Source: Petaurus breviceps papuanus
Taxonomy: Eukaryota > Chordata > Mammalia > Diprotodontia > Petauridae
Direction: 5' to 3'
NCBI GenBank assembly: GCA_028583685.1
Contig: JAMXIF010000058.1
Span: forward strand, 14,840,625-14,904,624
Length of the DNA stretch: 64,000 nt
A model generated the notes under the pieces. That model did no database searches and was not told the origin of the DNA. It worked only from the letters and a program-made list of their open reading frames with translations. This document shows positions 55,591 through 64,000 of this stretch, piece after piece; position 1 is the first letter of the stretch, and the number at the start of each line of letters is the position of its first letter. Position numbers and translations under genes: made by a program.

Positions 55591-56484
55591 CCCTCTCTCC
55601 TTTTATTCTCTTATTTCCTCTTTACTTTAAATCCCAGGATGAACTAGAAGAAACTTTAGATGCCATCTAATCAGATACTTTATTTTATAGATAAGGAAAT
55701 GGAGGCCCAGAGTCACAAAAATAATTGACCATGGTTATTTAGCATGTATGTTTTATATGTAAACATATATAAAACATGTTTTAATATGTGTGTATGTGTG
55801 TATATGTATGTAAATGTATAGCCCAGATATCCTGGCTCTCAATCCAATGTTCTTTTCGTTGCATCACCTCCACTTCAGAGGTGACCCTAAGTAAAATTAG
55901 GGAGTGATAAAGCTTGCTTTGACCCCAGCCTCCCTTTCTGAGCCTCTTCCGATTCTTTACTACCTTCTTCCTTCATCCCCACCTGTATCTAGGCAAACTC
56001 TCCTTTCCTCTATCACTTCCCCTAAGAAAGGATCTGATAAACTCATTCACATTGAGGTATAAATGACTGATAAAACTTAGTGTTTCCACTTTAAGGAATA
56101 CTTACAATTTTCCATGGCAAGCCCTAACGAGACAAATTTCCTAATGCTGGAATCTGGAGTATCATTTAGTGAAAAGGCAATTACTTGGATTTGGATCTGA
56201 TTTTCTAAATCATACTCTTAGGCACAGGTCCCATTTCCTCCCAGAAGACTTCTTTTTGGTCTTGACCATAGAGATAACACCTAATGCTTAGCTGAGCTTA
56301 TGGGGTCTTTAGTTTCAGCCACTAGCTGTTGACCAACTGTCCAGAACCAACATGCAAATGTTAATACACACTGTGAGCTATCAGAAGAGACTAACAACTT
56401 CTGTCATGTGGCCAAATACAATTGAGCTTGCTCTCCTAATTTACTACTGTTTGTATCTTTATCTCATTCTGGAATCCTGGATGT
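55591..56484. other. Unassigned; antisense MIR at 55640-55740
   Basis: 'Tttatagataaggaaatgga' belongs to an antisense MIR. A TA/TG run lies at 55745-55815. The rest has no recognised feature. Confidence 0.5.
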
Positions 56485-56760
56485 TGTATGTTGTTTATTT
56501 ATTCAGTCATGTATGATTTTTTGTGACCCCATGAACCACAGGGACCCTTCTCTCCTTCACGATCTCCCAAAGTCTGTCCAAGCTCATGGTTTTTGCTTCC
56601 AAGACACCACCTCTCCATCTCATCTTCTGCCATTGTCCTCTCCTTTCTCCTTCAATCTTTCCTAACATCAGGCTCCTTTTCAATGATCCTGTCTTCTCAT
56701 TCTGTGGCCAAAGCATTTAATCTTCAGTTTTAGTATTTGTCTTTCCAATATCACTAACAT
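56485..56760 (-). mobile_element. RTE (BovB-like) LINE 3' end, antisense
   Basis: A minus-strand frame (56716-56507) reads as the BovB-type ORF C-terminus: 'SLMLGKIEGERRGQWQKMRW' and 'VVHGVTKNHT'. It ends in a tail related to that of MAR1. RTE LINEs supply the machinery for MAR1-type SINEs. Strongly 5'-truncated. Confidence 0.88.
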
Positions 56761-56810
56761 ATCTTTGACTTGCTTTTAAATACATTTTTGTTTAATAAAC
56801 TAGCTGGCTG

Positions 56811-56976
56811 GGGTGGCTAGGTGGCGCAGTGAATAGAGCACTGGCCCTGGAGTCCGGAGGAACTGGGTTCAGATCTGGCCTCAGACACTTTACACAAAAA
56901 ATAGCCATGTGACCTTGGGAAAGTCACTTACCCCAATTGCCCTCCAAAAAAAAAAGCAAAAAAAAAAACAAAAACA
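56811..56976 (+). mobile_element. tRNA-derived SINE (WSINE1-like)
   Basis: Head 'ggggtggctaggtggcgcag', B-box-like 'gggttcagatct' and an A-rich tail. TSD AGCTGGC at 56804-56810 and 56977-56983. Confidence 0.9.
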
Positions 56977-57075
56977 AGCTGGCAACCTCAGTGTCTTCCC
57001 CGGAGTGACACTTCACTTTCACTTATCCTAAAGGATGCAGGTGGACATTCAACAACAGGGACAAATCACCACTTC

Positions 57076-57790
57076 AATGAACTCTTCCCTGATCTCAAAA
57101 TGCTCCATATCCAGTACATTGCCAAGTCCTTTCCCTTCTCCTTTCACTATATCTCTTCTACATGTCCCCCTTGTCCTACCCGACACTGTCACCATCTTGG
57201 GCCACACCCTCACTACGTCCTGCCTGGACTATTGCAAGGGCCGGTTGGTTCCCCTCCTTGCCTAATCGTCTCTCCTCCACTCAACTGATTAGAAATGGAT
57301 CTTTCCAACATACGGGTCTGGCAATGTCTCTTTCCTATTCAGTAAGTTTCAGTGGCTCCCAATTATTCCCAGAATCAAATCCTCTGCTTGGCATCGAAAA
57401 CCCTTTACAAGTTGACCCATTCCCCATTTTCAAGTTTCCCAAGATCTCTCCATGCTCTCTATGATCCAGGGAAGTTTGCTATTCTTTGCACATCAAATTC
57501 CACTCCATTTACTTGTGGTGCATTTTCACTGGCCATCTTCCATATCTGGAATGTTCTCTGTCCTCACCTCTGCCTTGTAGCTTCTCTGGTTTCCTTTGAC
57601 TCTCAGCTCAATGATCCTAGAGCTTTCTCTTGGAGCTTACCTCCAATTTGCCTTCTTTATATCTTATATGTGCATAGTCGTTTTCATATTATCTACCCCA
57701 AAGAATGTGAACCCCTCGAGGTATTGGGACTATTGGGGCCTTTCTTTGGAACCCAAGAGCTTAGCACGGTTCCTGGCACATTAGGTAAGT
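57076..57790 (+). mobile_element. L2 LINE ORF2 C-terminus and 3' region
   Basis: Conceptual reading shows the L2/CR1-group C-terminal blocks 'SCLDYCKGRLVPLL' and 'QWLPIIPRIKSSAWH', then an L2 3' tail ('ttagcacggttcctggcaca'). Several open frames of 60-151 codons here are parts of this fossil. Confidence 0.85.
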
Positions 57791-57890
57791 CACCTAACTT
57801 TTCCTGAGCTTCAGCTTTTCTATCTGTAAAATGGGGATAATAATACATATAACAACAATTTCATGGCATTTTTGTGAGGGAACTATTTCA
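57791..57890 (+). mobile_element. MIR-type SINE fragment
   Basis: 'Taagtcacctaacttttcct' and 'cttttctatctgtaaaatgg' represent the MIR CORE. Confidence 0.7.
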
Positions 57891-58149
57891 TAAACCCCAA
57901 AGAACAATCATATGAATGTGAATTATAACAAAAATGTGAGCTTTTAGGAACTGGACCTTGAAAAAGATATATCCTTTAAAGGTCAGACTGTGTATGATTT
58001 TTGGTTTGCAAAATATGCCACAGCATACTTGATCTATGGATAAATCCAGTCTTCTTCCCCCTCTTCCCCTCCCACTCCTATTCCAACCCCTTTCCTGCCC
58101 ATACAATCCTGATTCAGGCACAAAAAGGAATATTCTCAATAACAATTTT
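57891..58149. other. Unassigned
   Basis: No recognised feature. Confidence 0.4.
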
Positions 58150-59340
58150 AATTATTTTTTTTAATAAACTTTATTCTATATTACAAATAGGTTTTTTTTG
58201 TTCTGGACTGCAAAATAGGAATGCCTTATATTTACATACACAGGTATACAATTAATTATAACAAAGGTACAGAAGCTTACCTTTACCAAGTAACAACTGG
58301 GCTCCAATTTAAATAGCATAGGTTTACTTTTTTAAAATTTATTTTTTATCATTTTATCTCACTAGGATAATTTTTTTCTTTTAAAAAGCAAAAACAAAAC
58401 CCAAACCTCCTTTCTAACAGATTTCATTCACATGTCTTTGAGGCTCATGTTAACACTGTTGTCTAAGGATATGTTTTTACAAAGGGTCAGTTTTTAAGGT
58501 GGGAGCTTTATTGAAACAGAAATTGGGGCTGGAAGATGATTGGGGCAGAGATGACCCAGCTCCTACCTATTCTCTGTGAGTCCCACAGCAAGTATTTCAG
58601 AGGCCCCAGCTTGATCCTTAAACCACCCATTGGCCTGCCCCTTATCCGTGCCATGTACTTATTTCTTCCCTTTCCGGTCTTGGGATTGAACTGTGAGAGA
58701 ACCCATCAGGGTAGAATTTTGTCCTGCTTCTCCCACACTCCAACTCATTTGGTGATGGTCTTCACTCAGTGACAAGGCCTGGGAATGCCTGTTGGTTGCT
58801 ATAGCTACCTGGTGTCAAAAGATGGGCTGGTCCAACTTAAATCCCAGCAGAGGGAGTGAGGGCTGTAGCACACTTTGTTCACATCCTGTAGCGTACTTGG
58901 CATTGCTAACCACCAGAGTAACCAGTGATCAGTCTGGGCTCTCTAGTCCCAAGTTCATGAAGCACAAATCCCACATCCTTCCCTTCCTTCCCCAGCCTCT
59001 AGTAGTAATGGGGTATGGAGGGTAATGCCAGCCATTTTACAAAACTTGAAGTAATTGGTTTCCAAATGGAAACGGATTCTCTGAGGTAAACTAGCTTTTC
59101 TTGCTAAAGAACGGAAGGTTTAACAAGCCAACAGACTAACAACAGTAACCAGAGGAAGAAAATAAAAAATATATATTCTATCTGTTTGTGTGCGTATTGA
59201 ACTGCTGAGTGGTCTGTCAATGTGAGCAGCTTTCTGTATTCCCTTTGCTATTTTTGGTCAGGTAGTCTGTTTTTTTTTTTAAGTTTCCTTTGCATTTTTT
59301 CAATAACTTTACTCTTTGCTTTGCCTGCCTAGGGGAAAAA
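58150..59340 (-). other. Candidate 3' UTR of an unseen minus-strand gene
   Basis: On the minus strand two AATAAA signals occur, at 58512-58507 and 58175-58170. Each is followed by T/GT-rich sequence, and the upstream 800 bp is non-repetitive. No coding exon was recognised, so the gene is unknown; the region may instead be unique intergenic sequence. Confidence 0.25.
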
Positions 59341-59924
59341 GATACCCTCAAAATAATTTTCAGAAGTCACTACAACCAATGTTGACCAAGACGTCCTTAT
59401 TCTGGGAAAAGGAAACAATGCATATGGCAGGGGTGTGTTATGTTAGGTTGAAGCCAGGGGAACTGATTCTCTGTCAACTTAGGGTCAACAGGGACTACTA
59501 TGGGACTCAGCTTCTATTGTCTCACCTGCTACCTTCAGAGGTACAGGGTGTCTAACAGTTTTAATAAAGGATCCACCATGAGAAACACATACATATTCTC
59601 CACAAGGTTATCTGATCTACAGAAGCAAGGTGACTGTAGGCAAGGCCTGGTTCTAGGGATGAGACACAAGTCCAAAGGAGATGATCAAATGAGAATTATG
59701 CAACGATGGTCTTCCATTCCCTGTGTTGCTTCATCACCGTGCCAAGCTCATGAAACAATTGTTTTTATTTACTAATGTGATTTTTCTGAAAGTGTTTTAA
59801 TTAATTATTCACCTGCCTGGAGAAGAGAAAATCTGGGGTAGCAAGACCCAAGAACGTTTTTTCAAGCATTTGAAAGATTCTCATGTGGAAATGGGATGAA
59901 ATCAAGAGATTTATGGCTTACATG
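59341..59924. other. Unassigned
   Basis: Non-repetitive, with frames up to 91 codons and no family resemblance. Confidence 0.4.
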
Positions 59925-60065
59925 AAATGAAATCAAACCCCTTCATTTTGTACATGGTGAAACTGAAGTGCTCAGAAGTTGATACAGGTCACTCGGGGTG
60001 ACATGAGAGCGGAGTCAGAAGCCCTGGCTCCAGATTCATTCCTCTTCCCATTACACCATCGTGCC
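59925..60065 (-). mobile_element. MIR-type SINE, antisense
   Basis: 'Accccttcattttgtacatg', 'gcggagtcagaagccctggc' and 'cccattacaccatcgtgcc' mark an antisense MIR. Confidence 0.75.
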
Positions 60066-60114
60066 TTATTCTGCTTGGCGCAAAGAGCAAACTAGGAATG
60101 ATAGATAGAAGTTC

Positions 60115-60330
60115 CAGCCAGGCTGGTTTGAGCTCAGCTTAAGGGAAAACTTACTAACAAATAAAGCTTCCAAAGAAGACTGGGCTATGTCAGGAGGTAG
60201 TGAGCTCCCTGTTATTGGAGGAAGTGGAAGCTGGATGACTGCTTGTCAGGGATGGTGTAATGCTTGTCTTTTGTTCAGTTATGGATTGGCTCAGAAGGCT
60301 TTCCAACTCTGAGAGTCTGATTCTCATAGA
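60115..60330 (+). mobile_element. L3/CR1 LINE 3' end
   Basis: 'Ggaggtagtgagctccctgt', 'ggatgactgcttgtcaggga' and 'tttccaactctgagagtctg' follow the L3/CR1 3' UTR. Confidence 0.82.
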
Positions 60331-61207
60331 ATTGCCCTTGGAAACAAGGACTTCCTTGGTGGTTAAAGTATTACTAGAGTCCTTCTAAAACTTGACTGCT
60401 TTTTCTAACAATGGTTCCCCAGTTGATGTCAGGTGCTGGACTGCCTTGTCAGTTTCATCCTTCACCTGTCCCTCGCCTTTCTTCTTTGGACTGTCAACCT
60501 TCTAGCCATCCCAGACCTCTCTTGTACTAGGGTGGGTGTGGGGAAGACAAAGGATTTCTTGGATCAAAAGGTATCTTCTAAGTATGGGATACATTCATTC
60601 TCTGGGGATTTTCCTGACCATTTTCATTTTTATTTTGGTCCATTAAAAAAAAAGATTCCCAGCAAGGACTTCCACCACAGCCTGTGGGACTATCCCAGCT
60701 CTCTAGAGGTCACATAATAATCCACCTAATTTTCGTGACCTTCCCTTGAAGCCTCCCTCCCTCTTCTTCCTCAGACTCAGATCACAGGTAAGAAACAAAC
60801 AAAACAAAACCATTTTGCTCTGGATCAGGTCCAAGGTTATCATTCACTTTCCAATTGGGGCAGAAAAGGAGAGAATAACAGTAGTGGGGAACAGGCTGTT
60901 GTCATCTGGAAAGGATCTGAGCCAGGAGCAAGAGAGAATAATGTGGGACAGACACAAAGCAGAAATGTTTGATGGAGCTGAGTTTTCCTCTGGCCTACAT
61001 TAGTTAGGAGAATGCACACAACAGGGAGACTAAAGATAGCTTTTTTGAGGTCAAGAGTAGGGAACATCTTTGTTTTGGGGCTCACACCAGCATTTCACAG
61101 GGGTTTGACCAAATCAGCTCATGGAAACAGCAACTGTGGACCTACTTTGTGGAGCTGGCCAGATCAAGAAGAAATGATGGCTGCTGTAACTCCTGGTACC
61201 ATATGGA

Positions 61208-61208
<1 letters not shown>
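60331..61208. other. Unassigned
   Basis: No recognised gene or repeat. Frames of 81-94 codons are isolated and unrecognised. Confidence 0.4.

Positions 61209-61283
<75 letters not shown>
61209..61283. repeat. (AG)n microsatellite
   Basis: About 37 uninterrupted AG units. The Ser/Leu or Arg/Glu-rich frames of 71-136 codons across it are artefacts. Confidence 0.98.
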
Positions 61284-61286
<3 letters not shown>

Positions 61287-62198
61287 GGAGACAAGAGGTT
61301 GGAGTGAGAAGGGCAAGTCTGATGGACAGAGCAGGAGGAGGAAGGAATAGATCTGTGGGCAAAGGAGAGATAAGAACATGCATCATAGAGGGATTCAACA
61401 AGCACCCAGGCAGAGGCTGCCACACATGCATGGGGCTGAAGAGGGGAAAGGGACCTTGGAGGCATGCATGCATGGCCAAGAAGAGGGGCAGTGGAGAAGA
61501 TGCTAGGCATCCTGAAAGCCACACACGCAGCTGGGGTCAGGTACACAGGCACAGCAGGGCATGGAAGGGGTCAGATGGAGAAATTTGGGGGTCCAGGATT
61601 GCAGGTGTGTGTGGGTGTGTGACAGACAGAACAAGCTCAAGGAGGAGGGCAGCTGGGGAGTCCAACCAGCATCTCCTTCCCCTCCCTGTGAACAGATCTA
61701 GATAGAAACTGTTTTTCCCCACAAATGTAGATTAATTCTAATCTATTTACTTCTTTTTCTTTGGCATTGAATCAGTCCAGGCCTCTTTATTCCTTCTCAT
61801 TCACTGGTTCTAAGGTGTCTCTTCTAGGGGGCTAGGGAGCACAAACTTTAGTGCCCAACTATGCTCTTGGTTATAACAGGAAGAAAGTAGGTTTTCAGTG
61901 TAGTCTATGAGGGTGTTAAGGGAATAATTCTAATCCCAGTCTGGTATGCAGGCGCAGTGGTCACCCCTTTCCCATGTGACCCTGGGGAAGGTCTCTATAC
62001 CTAAAACCACTTTTGAGGGAATGAGAAGCAAGTAAAGCTGTTTTTCCCCTTTAGGGATGCCTTAGGGACTCATACAAAAGCCATGCCACTTTCAAATCAT
62101 GCCAGTGCTCCCGGATGGAGGTCAGGTGCAGACTGAATCTCTGTGGGCATCGACTCTGGTAACCCTCTCAGTCCCTGGGCAGAAACAGCTAGCAGAGT
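61284..62198. other. Unassigned
   Basis: Purine-rich for about 250 bp after the AG run, then ordinary sequence. No recognised feature. Confidence 0.4.
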
Positions 62199-62272
62199 TT
62201 TCCTTCCTTCCTTCCTTCCTTCCTTCCTTCCTTCCTTCCTTCCTTCCTCCCTCCCTCCCTTCCTCCATCCCT
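62199..62272. repeat. (CCTT)n microsatellite
   Basis: 'Ccttccttccttcctt' units pass into 'ccctccctccctt' at the right end. Confidence 0.97.
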
Positions 62273-62459
62273 GACACTCCTTTCCCTTTTTATTTAAACT
62301 ATTATCACACCAATTCCTCCAAAGGGGCAGAGGTGGGAGACTGGGCAGTCCACCTCTCAGAGGGACAGTTGAGGGTCACCCTCTGAGCTCCCAGAGCTCT
62401 AAACTAATGGGGAGAAAAAGTATAGATTTAGTAGGGGGTAGAGAATCGCAGTTCTGTTC
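62273..62459. other. Unassigned spacer
   Basis: No recognised element. Confidence 0.4.
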
Positions 62460-62575
62460 TACAAGCTCTTTGAGTGCAGGAACTACTTCACCTTTGTGGC
62501 TGTGTCCCCAATGCTTAGCATAGAGCTTGGCATACAGTAAGCACTTATTAAATGCTTCTTGATTAAGCTACCACG
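62460..62575 (+). mobile_element. L2 LINE 3' tail
   Basis: 'Aagctctttgagtgcaggaa', 'gtccccaatgcttagcatag' and 'ggcatacagtaagcacttat' reproduce the L2 end. Confidence 0.82.
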
Positions 62576-64000
62576 GAAGAGGGGAGGGAGGAGAGATCAA
62601 CTCTTTCCTCCTATTCTGTGACCAGAGATTTCAGGGTTAAAGTTTCTACCTTAACAGCTATGACCCCAAGAATAAGCTTTGAGTTGAAGAGGGATCTCTA
62701 AACCCCCTCCTCCAATAAAAGACCCCCTCAGAATTCAAGGGGAGAGGATTACTGTTTACTCTAATTCTCTTTCCCCAGTGTTGTAGATCTAAGCGCTGCT
62801 AATTTGCATCTACCCTTTAGGTGCTGAGGTGGGCTGTGAGGAGGGCCCAGCTTCTCAGTCCAAAGATGGGACAGGCCCTCTCTCTCTCTCCTTCCTGTAC
62901 CCTCTCAGACTTTTACTTTAGTTCCCTATCATATCACATGAGCACTGAGAAGTCGAATGAAACAAATAGAAAGAAAAAGTGACGAAAAAATCCCAACTCG
63001 AGATGGACTATGGCTAGGGAGATTCCCATGATTCGAGGTCCCCCAGGCTGTCTGGACAAAGGGAAAAACTGGATGCGCCAGAGGGTCAGGAAAAACCTTC
63101 AAGAATGCTCAGATCCCTTCTCTACAAATTAACATCCCATCTCCCAAGAGAAAGAGGGAGGCTGGGACGTGGCAGTCTTTTTTTCTCCCTGTTCATTTTT
63201 AAAGATCTGTATGTTTCTCTCAGGTGTTTGGAATGTTTTCCAACGACAAAACTAGGAGAGGAAATCCTGTACTGAGAAAATATTATCAATAACAACAATA
63301 TTAATATTAAAAATTAAAGTTTCAACAGAATCATGACAACAGTATCTTTGCTGCTTGTTCATTTTTTTTTGTTCTAGTTGTGCAAAAAAAAAAAATCCAA
63401 GCCTATTCACACACACATCCACATTCTTCACACCCACGCGGATAGTTTCCAATCGGCAAACTTGTGTTAAAATATGTCTGTGTCTCCTTTATTTCCTCCC
63501 TGACCCCTTCACATGTGCAAAAGAATGTCAGTGGCCCAGGGTTCTTCCTGCACCAGCCCCCTGTTTGCTCTGTCCAGCCTGCCTGGTCCTGTAGGTTGTT
63601 GTGAGGAAAAGAGGAGCCAGCTAGAAAGTAATTTCTAAGTCTCTCCTCTTAGCATTTCATTCTCCAAAGCATTTGGTATTTTTCTTTTTTCTCTCTCTTA
63701 AAATGACTCTTTTAACATTCTCCCGCTTCTGTTTGTCACATACCAAATATATCTTTTCTTCTCCTGTCAAATTTTCTGCTGTCCCCAGGATGTCCCCATT
63801 ACCTCCCTTCCCTCCCCTCCCCACCCCCAAACCATCAAAATCCAAAGCTTGGCAGGTAACTAGACTGACTTAGGTGGGTGATGTCTCTCCCATCACCTAT
63901 CTTATCTTTTCTCCCTTCTAACCACCAGTACTCCCATTTAAGTAAATGTTGAAATGTCCTTAAGGTACAGGATGAGTTGATTAAGGGTGAACCCTCCCCA
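62576..64000. other. Unassigned 1.4 kb to window end
   Basis: Non-repetitive look. 63765-63857 has a pyrimidine tract, 'cag', about 67 bases and a 'gcaggtaac' that could mimic acceptor and donor sites, but the peptide between is Pro-rich low complexity and unrecognised. CA-rich and poly-A stretches occur near 63385-63425. Confidence 0.4.

Noticed and set aside
61012-61552. Frames of 71-136 codons across the AG run
   Set aside because: An (AG)n run is open in all frames by nature. The flanks show no family resemblance.
63760-63860. Polypyrimidine tract, AG, 67 bases, then GTAA, resembling a small exon
   Set aside because: The peptide is Pro-rich low complexity and no neighbouring exons were recognised. 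Such signals are common by chance.
1-64000. CRISPR arrays, bacterial operons, tRNA or rRNA genes
   Set aside because: No regular spacer-repeat array, no ribosome-binding-site-led operons, and no intact tRNA or rRNA. tRNA-like heads belong to SINEs.

Overview
The window looks like an intergenic or intronic stretch of a marsupial (metatherian) chromosome. The signature repeats are MAR1 SINEs whose tail matches the BovB-like RTE LINE 3' end also present here, L1 and half-L1 (HAL1-like) copies, tRNA-derived SINEs with A-tails and short target-site duplications (TSDs), and a background of MIR/CORE-SINE, L2 and L3/CR1 fossils. I cannot name the species. No protein-coding exon was recognised. Reading frames are short, lie inside LINEs, or are translations of simple sequence. 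All repeat names come from remembered family consensus patterns, because no database could be searched.

Layout. 0-10 kb: an AG/TG microsatellite, L2 split by a CORE-SINE, a 7SL RNA pseudogene, an unnamed repeat split by a SINE, a 3 kb antisense L1 split by another SINE, then an L3/CR1 copy stacked with a second 7SL pseudogene, MIR and SINE. 10-18 kb: mostly unassigned sequence with ancient repeats; about 10.7-11.4 kb has a conserved-noncoding look. 18.7-22.5 kb: two ~757 bp arms form a large inverted repeat around a ~1.9 kb spacer dominated by purine/pyrimidine minisatellites that switch strand. 22.5-27 kb: L1, a TA-flanked mariner-like MITE, L2 and another L1 end. 27-36 kb: ancient repeats, SINEs, a 10-N assembly gap and a pair of similar unclassified ~130 bp segments.

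36.7-44 kb: one L1 carries three nested insertions: an antisense HAL1-like element with 5' end, ORF1, tail and TSD, plus two SINEs with matching TSDs. 44-52 kb: MIR, three MAR1s, hAT-like fossils (one with a 24 bp hairpin), and a head-to-tail dimeric SINE inserted as one unit. 52-58 kb: L2, L3, RTE and SINE. 58-64 kb: mostly unassigned, with a possible minus-strand 3' UTR at 58.15-59.34 kb, an (AG)n run and a CCTT run.

The strongest items are the inverted duplication with its strand-switching spacer, the dimeric SINE, the nested HAL1-like element, and two degenerate full-domain 7SL pseudogenes about 5 kb apart in the same orientation.
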